NCBI GenBank assembly: GCA_027483505.1
Contig: JAIXUP010000026.1
Coordinates: forward strand, 1 to 37,160
Source of the DNA: Hyphomicrobiales bacterium
GTDB lineage: Bacteria > Pseudomonadota > Alphaproteobacteria > Rhizobiales > Beijerinckiaceae
Reading direction: 5' to 3'
DNA: 37,160 nucleotides
The notes under the pieces were generated by a model. The model had not been told where the DNA came from, did not search any database, and was given only the letters and a program-made list of their open reading frames with translations. This document shows, piece after piece, positions 7,782 to 14,911 of the stretch. Made by a program: the position numbers and the translations under genes. The first letter of the stretch is position 1. The number at the start of each line of letters is the position of its first letter.

Positions 7782-9734
7782 ATGGACCATACGCAGATTC
7801 TAGCCCTGATAGCAGCTCTTTCCGGCGCACCGGAGGTTGATCCGTTTGCGCCATTGCGCGCCGCAGCCGCCAAGCCGGAAGCGGTTATCAGCATTGAGCA
7901 ATGCCCGCGTCCGTTGCCTGCAAATGAAATCGAAGGCGTAAGCCTGCTCTGTGGCCGGGTGAAAGTCCCGGAGGATCGTTCAAAAACGGGCGGGAAGACT
8001 GTGTCGCTGGCGTTTACCGTCCTGAAATCAACCTCGCGCTTCCCGGAGGCCGATCCAGTTATCTATTTGCAAGGTGGCCCCGGTGGCAGCGCGGTGGCGC
8101 AGATCCCGTTGATCGAGCGCATTTTCCGGCCTTGGCGGGACAGGCGTGATGTTGTGATGTTCGACCAGCGTTCGGCGGGTATTTCGGGCCTGTCCACGAA
8201 CTGTGCGAACATGCTTGCGACCAATGCCTATGACATTGTGCGCCCCGACCCTGTGACGACGTTGCCGGCGCTTGCCAAGCAATGCGTCGGCGAACTCGAG
8301 GCGCAGGGTGTGCCGCTTGCCGTTTACAACACAACCCAGAATGCCCTCGATGTTCCGCTGGTGGTCAAGGCGCTCGGTTATGCAGACTACAACCTCTACG
8401 GGATTTCCTATGGCACCAAATTGGCGCTGGAGGTGATGCGTGTCGCGCCGCAAGGCGTGCGCGCGGTGATCATCGATGGTGTCGCGCCTTCTTGGATTAA
8501 TCTCTACAACTCGTTTGCGCTCAAGAACGACGAGGCCGTGCAGATCGTTGTCGATCAGTGCGCGGACGACAAAGCCTGCAATGACCACTATCCAGATCTT
8601 GGCCGCATCTTCAACGAGACCTTGGAAAAGGCCGCGAAGGGCGAAATCGTTTTCCAAGGGCAGAAAATGTCAGTGGAGGGCGTTGTGACGCCCATCATAA
8701 GCCGCAACGGGAAATACAATTCTGCTCCGATCACGCGATTTATTCCAGCCTATGTGTACGAACTCTGGCGCGGCAAGGAGATGCCAACAGTTGAGTTGCT
8801 CGTCGCCGCAAAGTTCGACACGCCCAAGGCCGACGATGCAGCGGTTCTCACGGCTGCCGGCAAGCTCGATGCCGGACAGCGGGCACTGATCCAGCAACTC
8901 CTTGATAACGCTGCCATTGTGGGCCGCGCCGAAATCAGCTCGGCCCGCGCCATTGCTGCTCTTCGTGATGCGGATGAAAACGCGCGTGCGCTCGGCCCGC
9001 TGGTTCGCCTGTTTGATCAGGAACTGGCAAGCGCCCTGCGCGAGGCTTTTCGCGCGGACAGGAGCAAGGCGCAGAGCATGCTGGCCGATTACACCGCCAT
9101 GCAAACCGCCCGCCCGGCCAAGGAATTGCTGCAGGGCTTTGTCGAAAAGCACACTGACGGTCCTGCCAAGGCGCGTCTAGCCAGCCTCATTGCAGGTATG
9201 AACGAGAAAGAACTGCAAGGCTCCTTCGCGGTCATTCGGCGCGATAGCCTCAAGTCGCTCATGCCGTTCTTCAACCAGTTCTTCCTCGATGTGTACGCCT
9301 GCCAGGAAGACATGCCGCGTTCCTCCTTCGAGGGGTATCAAGCCACAATCGCCACCATGAAGTATCCGCGCATCGGCGCGCTTACCGATCAGCTTGCGAA
9401 GGGATTCTTCGAGGCTTGCGCCCAGTTCAAGCCGCAACCGCGCGAAAACTGGCATGTGCCGGTGCAATCCAGCATTCCAACGCTCTCCTTTGGCAGCCTG
9501 TTTGACATCCAGACCCCGCCAAGCTGGGCGAATGCCGCCATCGAGAAGCTGTCCAACGCCCAAGCCTTCATGATCCCTGAGGCCGGGCATGGCGCACTGA
9601 TCTACCAGCCCTGCGTCGCTGAGATGGGGGTCGCATTCATCGACAACCCTAAGCGTCAATTCGATAATTCCTGCGCGACGAGCATCAAGATCGACTGGCA
9701 CATCGCGCCGTGGGTTACGTCGAAAGCGAAGTGA
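7782..9734 (+). CDS. S33-family (TAP-like) alpha/beta-hydrolase, probable aminopeptidase
   Basis: The protein has 650 residues; ATG 7782 is chosen for the GAGGAGGG RBS ending 6 bases upstream. Alpha/beta-hydrolase motifs in order: LQGGPGGS at 96-103 (oxyanion region), FDQRSAG at 127-133, nucleophile elbow GISYGT at 207-212 with Ser209. Near the C-terminus, FDIQTPP gives the likely catalytic Asp and AGHGAL the His, in the usual TAP-like C-terminal arrangement. Length exceeds the typical 450-550 residues because of a helical insert in the lid region (about 300-500). No clear signal peptide; the N-terminus is only mildly hydrophobic. By eye the gene is less GC-rich than its neighbours and it is flanked by a direct repeat and an IS, hints of transfer. 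Peptide substrate specificity is unknown. Confidence 0.85.
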   Translation: MDHTQILALIAALSGAPEVDPFAPLRAAAAKPEAVISIEQCPRPLPANEIEGVSLLCGRVKVPEDRSKTGGKTVSLAFTVLKSTSRFPEADPVIYLQGGPGGSAVAQIPLIERIFRPWRDRRDVVMFDQRSAGISGLSTNCANMLATNAYDIVRPDPVTTLPALAKQCVGELEAQGVPLAVYNTTQNALDVPLVVKALGYADYNLYGISYGTKLALEVMRVAPQGVRAVIIDGVAPSWINLYNSFALKNDEAVQIVVDQCADDKACNDHYPDLGRIFNETLEKAAKGEIVFQGQKMSVEGVVTPIISRNGKYNSAPITRFIPAYVYELWRGKEMPTVELLVAAKFDTPKADDAAVLTAAGKLDAGQRALIQQLLDNAAIVGRAEISSARAIAALRDADENARALGPLVRLFDQELASALREAFRADRSKAQSMLADYTAMQTARPAKELLQGFVEKHTDGPAKARLASLIAGMNEKELQGSFAVIRRDSLKSLMPFFNQFFLDVYACQEDMPRSSFEGYQATIATMKYPRIGALTDQLAKGFFEACAQFKPQPRENWHVPVQSSIPTLSFGSLFDIQTPPSWANAAIEKLSNAQAFMIPEAGHGALIYQPCVAEMGVAFIDNPKRQFDNSCATSIKIDWHIAPWVTSKAK

Positions 9735-9787
9735 ATCGGCGACTCGAACGCGACACACGCGCAATTCCGCGAAACAATGCGAGTTTT

Positions 9788-9801
9788 TGCGAAAATGGCG
9801 G
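9788..9801 (+). repeat. 14-base direct repeat, right copy
   Basis: Second copy of TGCGAAAATGGCGG (first at 7561-7574). It overlaps the presumed left end of the IS6 element at 9797-9800. Confidence 0.6.
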
Positions 9802-9853
9802 TGCTATCAGACAAGCCAAAATAGTCTCAGAAATCGCCCCAACCCGTGGTTGA

Positions 9854-10561
9854 TCAGGCCGCGCAGATCTGACGCCATGCGGTCAGCGCGGCGGTGCGTC
9901 GTTCCTTGAAAATGGTCCGAGAGGTGAGGGCGCGTTCCTGATTAAAGTGGTTGTGGATGGAGCCGTGGAGGGCGGCGAATTTCTGCAAACTTCGCATCCG
10001 CCGGAAGCGAAGCATCGCCCGCTCGCGTCGTCGGAATGGTTGATGCGAATTCTCTGCGCGATTGTTCAGCCAACGGCCGACCTCGCGCTTTTCGATGGCG
10101 CCCAGGGCCTTGAGCGCAGCGCCGTATGACGCCAGCCGATCTGTGACGATCGTTTCAACCAGGCCATGTCGTCGAAGCGATTTTCGTAAGAATTTCAATG
10201 CCGCCTTCTTGTCGCGACGCTTCGTCACGAAGCTTTCGAGCACTTCACCCTCATGATCGACGGCACGCCAGAGGTAGTGCTTCACCCCGTTGATCTTCAC
10301 GAAGACCTCATCGAGATGCCATTGTCGATACTGGAAGTTCCGCATCGCCTGGACACGGCTCCGTCGGATCTCAGCCGCGAAAATCATCCCAAAGCGGTTC
10401 CACCAGTACCGTACTGTCTCATGTGTGATGTCGATCCCGCGCTCGTGCAACAGGTCCTCGACGTTCCGCAAAGACAGCGGGTATCGGACGTACATCATCA
10501 CCGCCAGGCGGATGATTTCTGGGCTCGTCTTGAAGTAACGAAAGATGTGCGGGTTGCTCAT
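9854..10561 (-). CDS. IS6-family DDE transposase
   Basis: The 235-residue length is typical of the family. An N-terminal helix-turn-helix region (LRNVEDLLHERGIDITHETVRYW) precedes the catalytic core. WHLDEVFVKI carries Asp84, TDRLASY carries Asp141 and NNRAENSHQPFRRRERAM carries Glu170, the expected DDE triad. Nothing is missing, so the element may still be active. C-terminal residues resemble the broken copy at 36966-37045. Confidence 0.95.
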   Translation of the reverse strand: MSNPHIFRYFKTSPEIIRLAVMMYVRYPLSLRNVEDLLHERGIDITHETVRYWWNRFGMIFAAEIRRSRVQAMRNFQYRQWHLDEVFVKINGVKHYLWRAVDHEGEVLESFVTKRRDKKAALKFLRKSLRRHGLVETIVTDRLASYGAALKALGAIEKREVGRWLNNRAENSHQPFRRRERAMLRFRRMRSLQKFAALHGSIHNHFNQERALTSRTIFKERRTAALTAWRQICAA

Positions 10562-10590
10562 GGCCGGGAGGCTATCGGCTCACACTTCGC

Positions 10591-10619
10591 GCACAAGCCG
10601 ATTTTCCTCTGACACTGCC
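10591..10619 (-). repeat. IS6-type terminal repeat (copy A)
   Basis: A 29-base segment, differing at 2 positions from 10790-10818 in the same orientation. Here it forms the right end of the complete IS6 element, about 30-58 bases upstream of its transposase ATG. Confidence 0.75.
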
Positions 10620-10754
10620 GACGTCGTCGCTGATCTTCCCCGCTTCATCGATAATGTCTACAACGCCAATCGACTGCACTCAGCGCTCGGCTATCTCAGC
10701 CCGCAACAGTTCGAGGATCAACACACCCGGCAGGGGGTCAAAACCGCAGCCTGA
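10620..10754 (+). pseudogene. IS3-family OrfB transposase, C-terminal fragment
   Basis: The frame encodes DVVADLPRFIDNVYNANR then LHSALGYLSPQQFEDQH and a short tail to TGA at 10752-10754. This is the conserved end of IS3-group integrase-type transposases (RLHSALGYLSP). The catalytic DDE part is absent, removed where the IS6 element now sits. Confidence 0.85.
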
Positions 10755-10782
10755 ATATGTCTTCCGTCAGGGGCGCACTCCA
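10620..10782 (+). mobile_element. 3' relic of an IS3-family element
   Basis: It contains the last 44 codons of an OrfB transposase and 28 bases of trailing sequence. It ends in GGGGCGCACTCCA, which inverted reads TGGAGTGCGCCCC, a plausible IS3-type terminus beginning with TG. The rest of the element has been lost at the junction with the IS6 copy. Confidence 0.7.
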
Positions 10783-10789
10783 GCTTGAA

Positions 10790-10818
10790 GCACAAGTCGA
10801 TTTTCCTCTGACAGTGCC
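10790..10818 (-). repeat. Solo IS6-type terminal repeat (copy B)
   Basis: Matches copy A at 27 of 29 bases (differences at the eighth and twenty-fifth base). It stands just past the IS3 relic and 19 bases from the 3' end of the SecA-like gene, without its own transposase. It is probably the surviving end of an older IS6-like copy into which the IS3 element had inserted. Confidence 0.65.
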
Positions 10819-10837
10819 CGTCCGCGAAATCCTCGTG

Positions 10838-12766
10838 TCAACGCCGCGCGCCATCCCGTCCGGAAAAGCCCAGAAGCGCCGCTTCTGCCGCCTCGGCGCG
10901 GCACAGTGCGGCGCGAACGCTCTGCTGTCGCCGCGCGATCCTAATTTGAGCCAAGGCGAGGAGGGCACGCCGCAGGCCGGGCAACGGCGCGTGCTGAGCC
11001 AACCTCCGTATCCACAGCGGAATGTGCCGCTGAACGATCTCATCCTCCAGGCAGAGGATTTCCTCGAAGCTGCCGGGGTCTCCCTGGCGCGCGGTTCGTC
11101 CGAACAACTGGCGATCGACACGCCGCGCTTCGTGCCGTTCCGTGGCGATCACGTGCAGGCCGCCTGCCGCCGCAGCCTCGGCGCAAATGCGAATGTCGGT
11201 GCCGCGGCCAGCCATGGCGGTGGCGACCGTGATGCGCCGGGCGTTACCTGCGCCGGCGATGATCTCCGCTTCCTCCCGCTCGGAGCGCGCGTTCAGAATT
11301 TGATGCACCACGCCAGCTCGCGACAGCGCTTCCGACAGCCGTTCGGACGCGGCGACGGAGCGCGATCCGATCAGGACCGGCCGCCCCATTGCCTGCATCA
11401 GCTTGGCTCGCTCAACGATGGCGACGGTTTGCGAACCGATTGTCGCAAGAACCTTCGAGCCGAGATTGCGACGTCTGCGCTTGCGGTGCGGGGGAATGCG
11501 CACGGTCGGAAGTCCGTAGACGCTGTCGATCTCGCGGCGCGCCTCCCATAAGGTTCCAGACATGCCTGAGATGTGCCTATAGCGCTGGAAAAACGATTGA
11601 TGGGTGATCCGCGCCACGGCCTCGCCGGGGGCAGTGACGTCGATCCCCTCCTTCGCCTGCACCATCTGGTGCAACCCGCGCTCCCACGAGCGGTCTGCCA
11701 TGGCGCGGCCCGTACCAGCGTCGACGATCGCGATTGCGCCATTCTGGATGATGTAGTCGCGGTCGCGCAGGAAAACGTGGACCGCGGTCAACGCCTGGTT
11801 GGCATAGTGCTCCCGCCAGCGGGCCCCCGCGAAGATCGGCCCGGCGGTCCGGGCCAGTTCCGCCAGTCGCTGGCGGCCAGCGTCGGTCAGCCCGACGGTG
11901 CGTGCCGCCGGATCCAGGCTGAAGTCGCGCCCCTGCGTCAGGGCTCCCACAAGGGCGATGGCGCGCGCGGCTATTTCAGCTTGCTCGCGGTCGGGCTTGG
12001 GCACCGAGATGATCAGTGGCACCGCCGCATCATCGATGAAGATGCTGTCGGCTTCGTCAACAACAGCCGCTTGCAGCCCGCGCAAAAAGAAGGGGCGCCG
12101 TCCTGCGGCTTCGGCACGCAGCACCGCCAGTTCCGTGCGCAGTTGGCTGCCTCCAAGCTCGCCCAGCGCCAGTCGGTCGCGGAGATAGTCGAACATCAGG
12201 CACTTCGCCGTAACGTAGACGACATCCGCGCCGTAGCTTCGCCTCCGGATGTCATCGGCGTCGCCGCCGCGCACGCAGGCGACCGACAGTCCAAGCGCCG
12301 CGAGGAGCGGACCCATGGCCTCCGCGTCGCGCTCCGCCAGATAGTCGTTCGACGTCACCACGTGCACAGCACGGCCCGCGAGGCCATGGACGCCAGCCAC
12401 CAGGGCCGCCACGAGCGTCTTGCCCTCGCCGGTCTCCATCTCGACCGCACTTCCCTGCAGCATCGTCCAGGCTGCGAACAGCTGGACGTCATGTGGCGAC
12501 AGGCTGATGGTGCGCGTCGCGGTGTGGCCAGCTGTTGACAGCGCCCGGGCAACAAGACGCCGGGTGACGTTTGGGCGGCGAAGCGACGCCCTCAAGGCAT
12601 CAATGTCCTCGGCGGCCTCTCCCGGTTCCACGCTTTTCAGGAATTCCATGATGCGCTTCGACCGGAGCGAAGCCCGTGGATTGGGAAAGGCGAAAGCTGG
12701 CAGCGCACGTTGGCCCACCTTCGAAGCGCGCTCGCCATACGAGCCGAGGACCGGCACCGAGCTCAT
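10838..12766 (-). CDS. SecA-like ATPase (compact, accessory type)
   Basis: The protein has 642 residues against about 900 for housekeeping SecA. Motor motifs are intact: METGEGKT (Walker A) at 110-117, TSNDYLAERD at 138-147, VDEAD (Walker B) at 236-240, SGMSGT at 400-405, ATAMAGRGTDI at 515-525, and ERHEARRVDRQLFGRTARQGDPG at 543-565. The preprotein-binding region between the two nucleotide-binding folds is present but short (about 245-390). The protein ends soon after the second fold, so the helical wing, most of the scaffold and the zinc-binding tail are missing or minimal. The start is 3 bases after the upstream gene's stop, as the last gene of the giant-protein operon. Likely powers export of the giant protein or acts as a specialised remodelling ATPase; it cannot be the cell's general SecA. 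Confidence 0.88.
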   Translation of the reverse strand: MSSVPVLGSYGERASKVGQRALPAFAFPNPRASLRSKRIMEFLKSVEPGEAAEDIDALRASLRRPNVTRRLVARALSTAGHTATRTISLSPHDVQLFAAWTMLQGSAVEMETGEGKTLVAALVAGVHGLAGRAVHVVTSNDYLAERDAEAMGPLLAALGLSVACVRGGDADDIRRRSYGADVVYVTAKCLMFDYLRDRLALGELGGSQLRTELAVLRAEAAGRRPFFLRGLQAAVVDEADSIFIDDAAVPLIISVPKPDREQAEIAARAIALVGALTQGRDFSLDPAARTVGLTDAGRQRLAELARTAGPIFAGARWREHYANQALTAVHVFLRDRDYIIQNGAIAIVDAGTGRAMADRSWERGLHQMVQAKEGIDVTAPGEAVARITHQSFFQRYRHISGMSGTLWEARREIDSVYGLPTVRIPPHRKRRRRNLGSKVLATIGSQTVAIVERAKLMQAMGRPVLIGSRSVAASERLSEALSRAGVVHQILNARSEREEAEIIAGAGNARRITVATAMAGRGTDIRICAEAAAAGGLHVIATERHEARRVDRQLFGRTARQGDPGSFEEILCLEDEIVQRHIPLWIRRLAQHAPLPGLRRALLALAQIRIARRQQSVRAALCRAEAAEAALLGFSGRDGARR

Positions 12767-12769
12767 CGT

Positions 12770-14911
12770 CTAGCTCAGAAGCCGCGCGAGGATGACCCGC
12801 CGCGCAGCCCTCAACGCCTGAAAGCCCAAGGGTTCCGGATCATGGATGAAACGCACATGTGCCCGCCGCCCAATCAGCGCCGGGGCAGACGGCACATCCG
12901 GTGCAACGTCGATCTGGAACACAGTCTCGAGCGTGCGCAGCTCGGATTGCGCGCGCGGGTCCAGCGCGAAGGGGCCGCCCGCCTCCGCTGACAGCGCCCG
13001 ATGCGGCAGCCTATTACGTCCCCCGGGGACGACGCGCAGGACCCGCGCTGCCACGGCCGGACCCAGATCAGCATCACGCAGCTCCACAGCCCGTACGCCG
13101 GCTTGTATCGCACCGATTCCGTCTTGGCCGACGACGGCGGCGACATGCATTTTGGCCGCATCCGCCACATAGCCGAGCCCGCCACCACGCGCGAAAAAGG
13201 CACCGGCGCGCTGCTCTGCCTCGGGTTCCGCCATGAAGATGCCGTCCACACCTGCACGCACGACCTGTGCGCCCTTTCGCAGCGCAATGCGATCCCGCTG
13301 AGCGGAAACCGAGCCGATCTCCTCACGGAGCAGCAGCGCCTGCACCTGATCGGCAAAGGCGACCGTCGCCAGGCGGATACGAAGGGCGATAAGCTCGGCT
13401 TCGAAGGCGCGCAGTTCGGCATCGACGGCAGGATCTTCAAGCCGCATCAGAGCGTCGCCCGCGGCGACGGAACTGCCAGGTGCGGCGATGAACTCGGCCA
13501 GCACGCCGTCGGCCTCGCTTCGAACTTGGCCTCCTTCCGCGACGCTCCAGACGCCTTCGGCGACAGTCGATCGGGGCGCGGGGGCAGCGAACAGGACCCA
13601 TGCGGCTACGCCCACGGCCATGGTTCCCAGGGCAGCGGCGCGGGCGGTGCGGCCGTTCCCGCCGCGCACCAGTCCTGTAGCGGTGCGGAACACAGGCCAA
13701 AGCACCATGACGAGCAGCGTCCAGAGAGCCAACACCGCCCCAAGCAACGCGTATTCGCTGGCGAGGAACAGTGCGATAGAGAATGCCAGCACCACCCGGT
13801 AGACCGCCGCCAGCGGTCCGTAGAGAAGGAACCACAACCGTTCGCCTCCCGCCGAAACAGGCGAGATGGCCTCACGATCGCCAAGCAAGCGGCGGAGAAG
13901 GTATCCGAGATAGGCCTGCGAGCGCTGCGCGAGGTTCGGAATCTCGATCAGATCCGACAGGATGAAGTAGCCATCGAACTTTAGAAGCGGATTGCCGTTG
14001 AAGAGCAGCGCTGAAACGCAGCCAATGAAGGCGACCGAGAAAAGGAAGCTGCGGAATGGCCCGGGCTCCGCATGGACCCACAACATTATGGCAATCGAGG
14101 CGCAGAACAGTTCGACCATCAGGCCGGCGGAAGCTACCAAAGCACGCCGCCATTTCGACGGAAACGCCGTCGAGCTCGAAGCATCCACGTAAGGCAGCGG
14201 CAAGAACAGCAGCATCATCACGCCGATGTCCTGAACGCGGCCGCCGCCCGCCTTCAGGGCAAGGCCATGCCATGCTTCATGAAGGATTTTCAGGACAAGA
14301 TATGCGAGGAGCAGTGTCGCAAGGCTCCAGGGCGCAAGCACGCGCTCGCTTACGTCCTCCGATAGCTCCCGCCAATGGCGGCTCGCTGTGGCAGCACCCG
14401 CGAGCACCACCGCCAGCCAAGCCAGCATTCCCAGACGGCTGAACACCGCGCGCCCCAAAGGCGCAAGCCAGTCGAACAACCGGTCGGCGTCAAACAGGGG
14501 GACGCGATGGGCCAGTGGGGCGGAGGCAGCGCGCAGCCAGGTTTGGCGTTCCGCCGACTTCGCTCGCAATCCGAGAGAGGCGAGATCCGACGGCGTTTCC
14601 GTCACAAGCAGATCTGCGGCGTGGAGTTGCGCCAGCAGCCTGACCACCTCGTCCTGGGTGGGAGCGGCATCACCCAGACGTTCCAGCGCCGCCCGCCAGA
14701 CCTCATCCACGGTGCGCTCGCCGTCGAGCAGTCCGATGACGAAGTAGGCTGCCGGCGTGAACCGGTGCCGCCGCTCAGACGTGCGGTCGTCGACGACATG
14801 CCACGGTTGTCCGCGGTAGACGTGGCGCGCGAACGCAGCCTGGCGCGCCAGGGCAGGGCGCAGATTCGCCACGCGGTACCAGACCGAACTGAAGAGCGCC
14901 CCCCGGCTCAT
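12770..14911 (-). CDS. PqqD-like + M50 metalloprotease + HlyD-type fusion membrane protein
   Basis: ATG 14911 overlaps the upstream stop as ATGA, suggesting translational coupling, and gives 713 residues; an in-frame ATG at 14944 would add 11. In numbering from 14944: residues about 46-115 form a PqqD-like winged domain (FTPAAYFVIGLLDGERTVDEVW). Membrane helices start near 170. HEAWH at 222-226 is an intact HExxH, and NPLLKFDGY at 318-326 supplies the NPxxxxDG third-ligand motif of site-2-type proteases. More helices run to about 455. The rest is a barrel-sandwich/HlyD-like region with a short helical hairpin and beta domain. Proteins of this type usually sit beside HlyD proteins and exporters. 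Role inferred: inner-membrane component that recognises and perhaps cleaves the exported giant protein. Confidence 0.85.
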   Translation of the reverse strand: MSRGALFSSVWYRVANLRPALARQAAFARHVYRGQPWHVVDDRTSERRHRFTPAAYFVIGLLDGERTVDEVWRAALERLGDAAPTQDEVVRLLAQLHAADLLVTETPSDLASLGLRAKSAERQTWLRAASAPLAHRVPLFDADRLFDWLAPLGRAVFSRLGMLAWLAVVLAGAATASRHWRELSEDVSERVLAPWSLATLLLAYLVLKILHEAWHGLALKAGGGRVQDIGVMMLLFLPLPYVDASSSTAFPSKWRRALVASAGLMVELFCASIAIMLWVHAEPGPFRSFLFSVAFIGCVSALLFNGNPLLKFDGYFILSDLIEIPNLAQRSQAYLGYLLRRLLGDREAISPVSAGGERLWFLLYGPLAAVYRVVLAFSIALFLASEYALLGAVLALWTLLVMVLWPVFRTATGLVRGGNGRTARAAALGTMAVGVAAWVLFAAPAPRSTVAEGVWSVAEGGQVRSEADGVLAEFIAAPGSSVAAGDALMRLEDPAVDAELRAFEAELIALRIRLATVAFADQVQALLLREEIGSVSAQRDRIALRKGAQVVRAGVDGIFMAEPEAEQRAGAFFARGGGLGYVADAAKMHVAAVVGQDGIGAIQAGVRAVELRDADLGPAVAARVLRVVPGGRNRLPHRALSAEAGGPFALDPRAQSELRTLETVFQIDVAPDVPSAPALIGRRAHVRFIHDPEPLGFQALRAARRVILARLLS

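Larger units (their letters stand above)
9797..10619 (-). mobile_element. IS6-family insertion sequence, apparently complete
   Basis: About 820 bases, a normal size for IS6 elements, with a single transposase gene on the minus strand and about 55 bases on either side of it. Ends are imperfect inverted repeats: GGCGGTGCTATCAGACAAGC at 9797 and, on the other strand, GGCAGTGTCAGAGGAAAATC reading from 10619. The exact ends are uncertain by a few bases. No 8-base target duplication is visible, consistent with later rearrangement. The right end abuts an IS3 relic. Confidence 0.7.

Noticed and set aside
7286..7894. Minus-strand frame of 202 codons; its end (KPDRCDAAIAMALAL) vaguely recalls a phage terminase C-terminus
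   Set aside because: No other terminase motif, no RBS, and it overlaps the well-supported start of the peptidase gene. Similarity is too short to call a phage relic.
9789..10627. 8-base target duplication expected for an IS6 insertion
   Set aside because: Flanks (GCGAAAAT on the left, GACGTCGT on the right) do not match for any reasonable choice of ends.
11573..12538. Plus-strand frame of 321 codons opposite the SecA-like gene
   Set aside because: Antisense to conserved SecA motifs; no recognisable domain.
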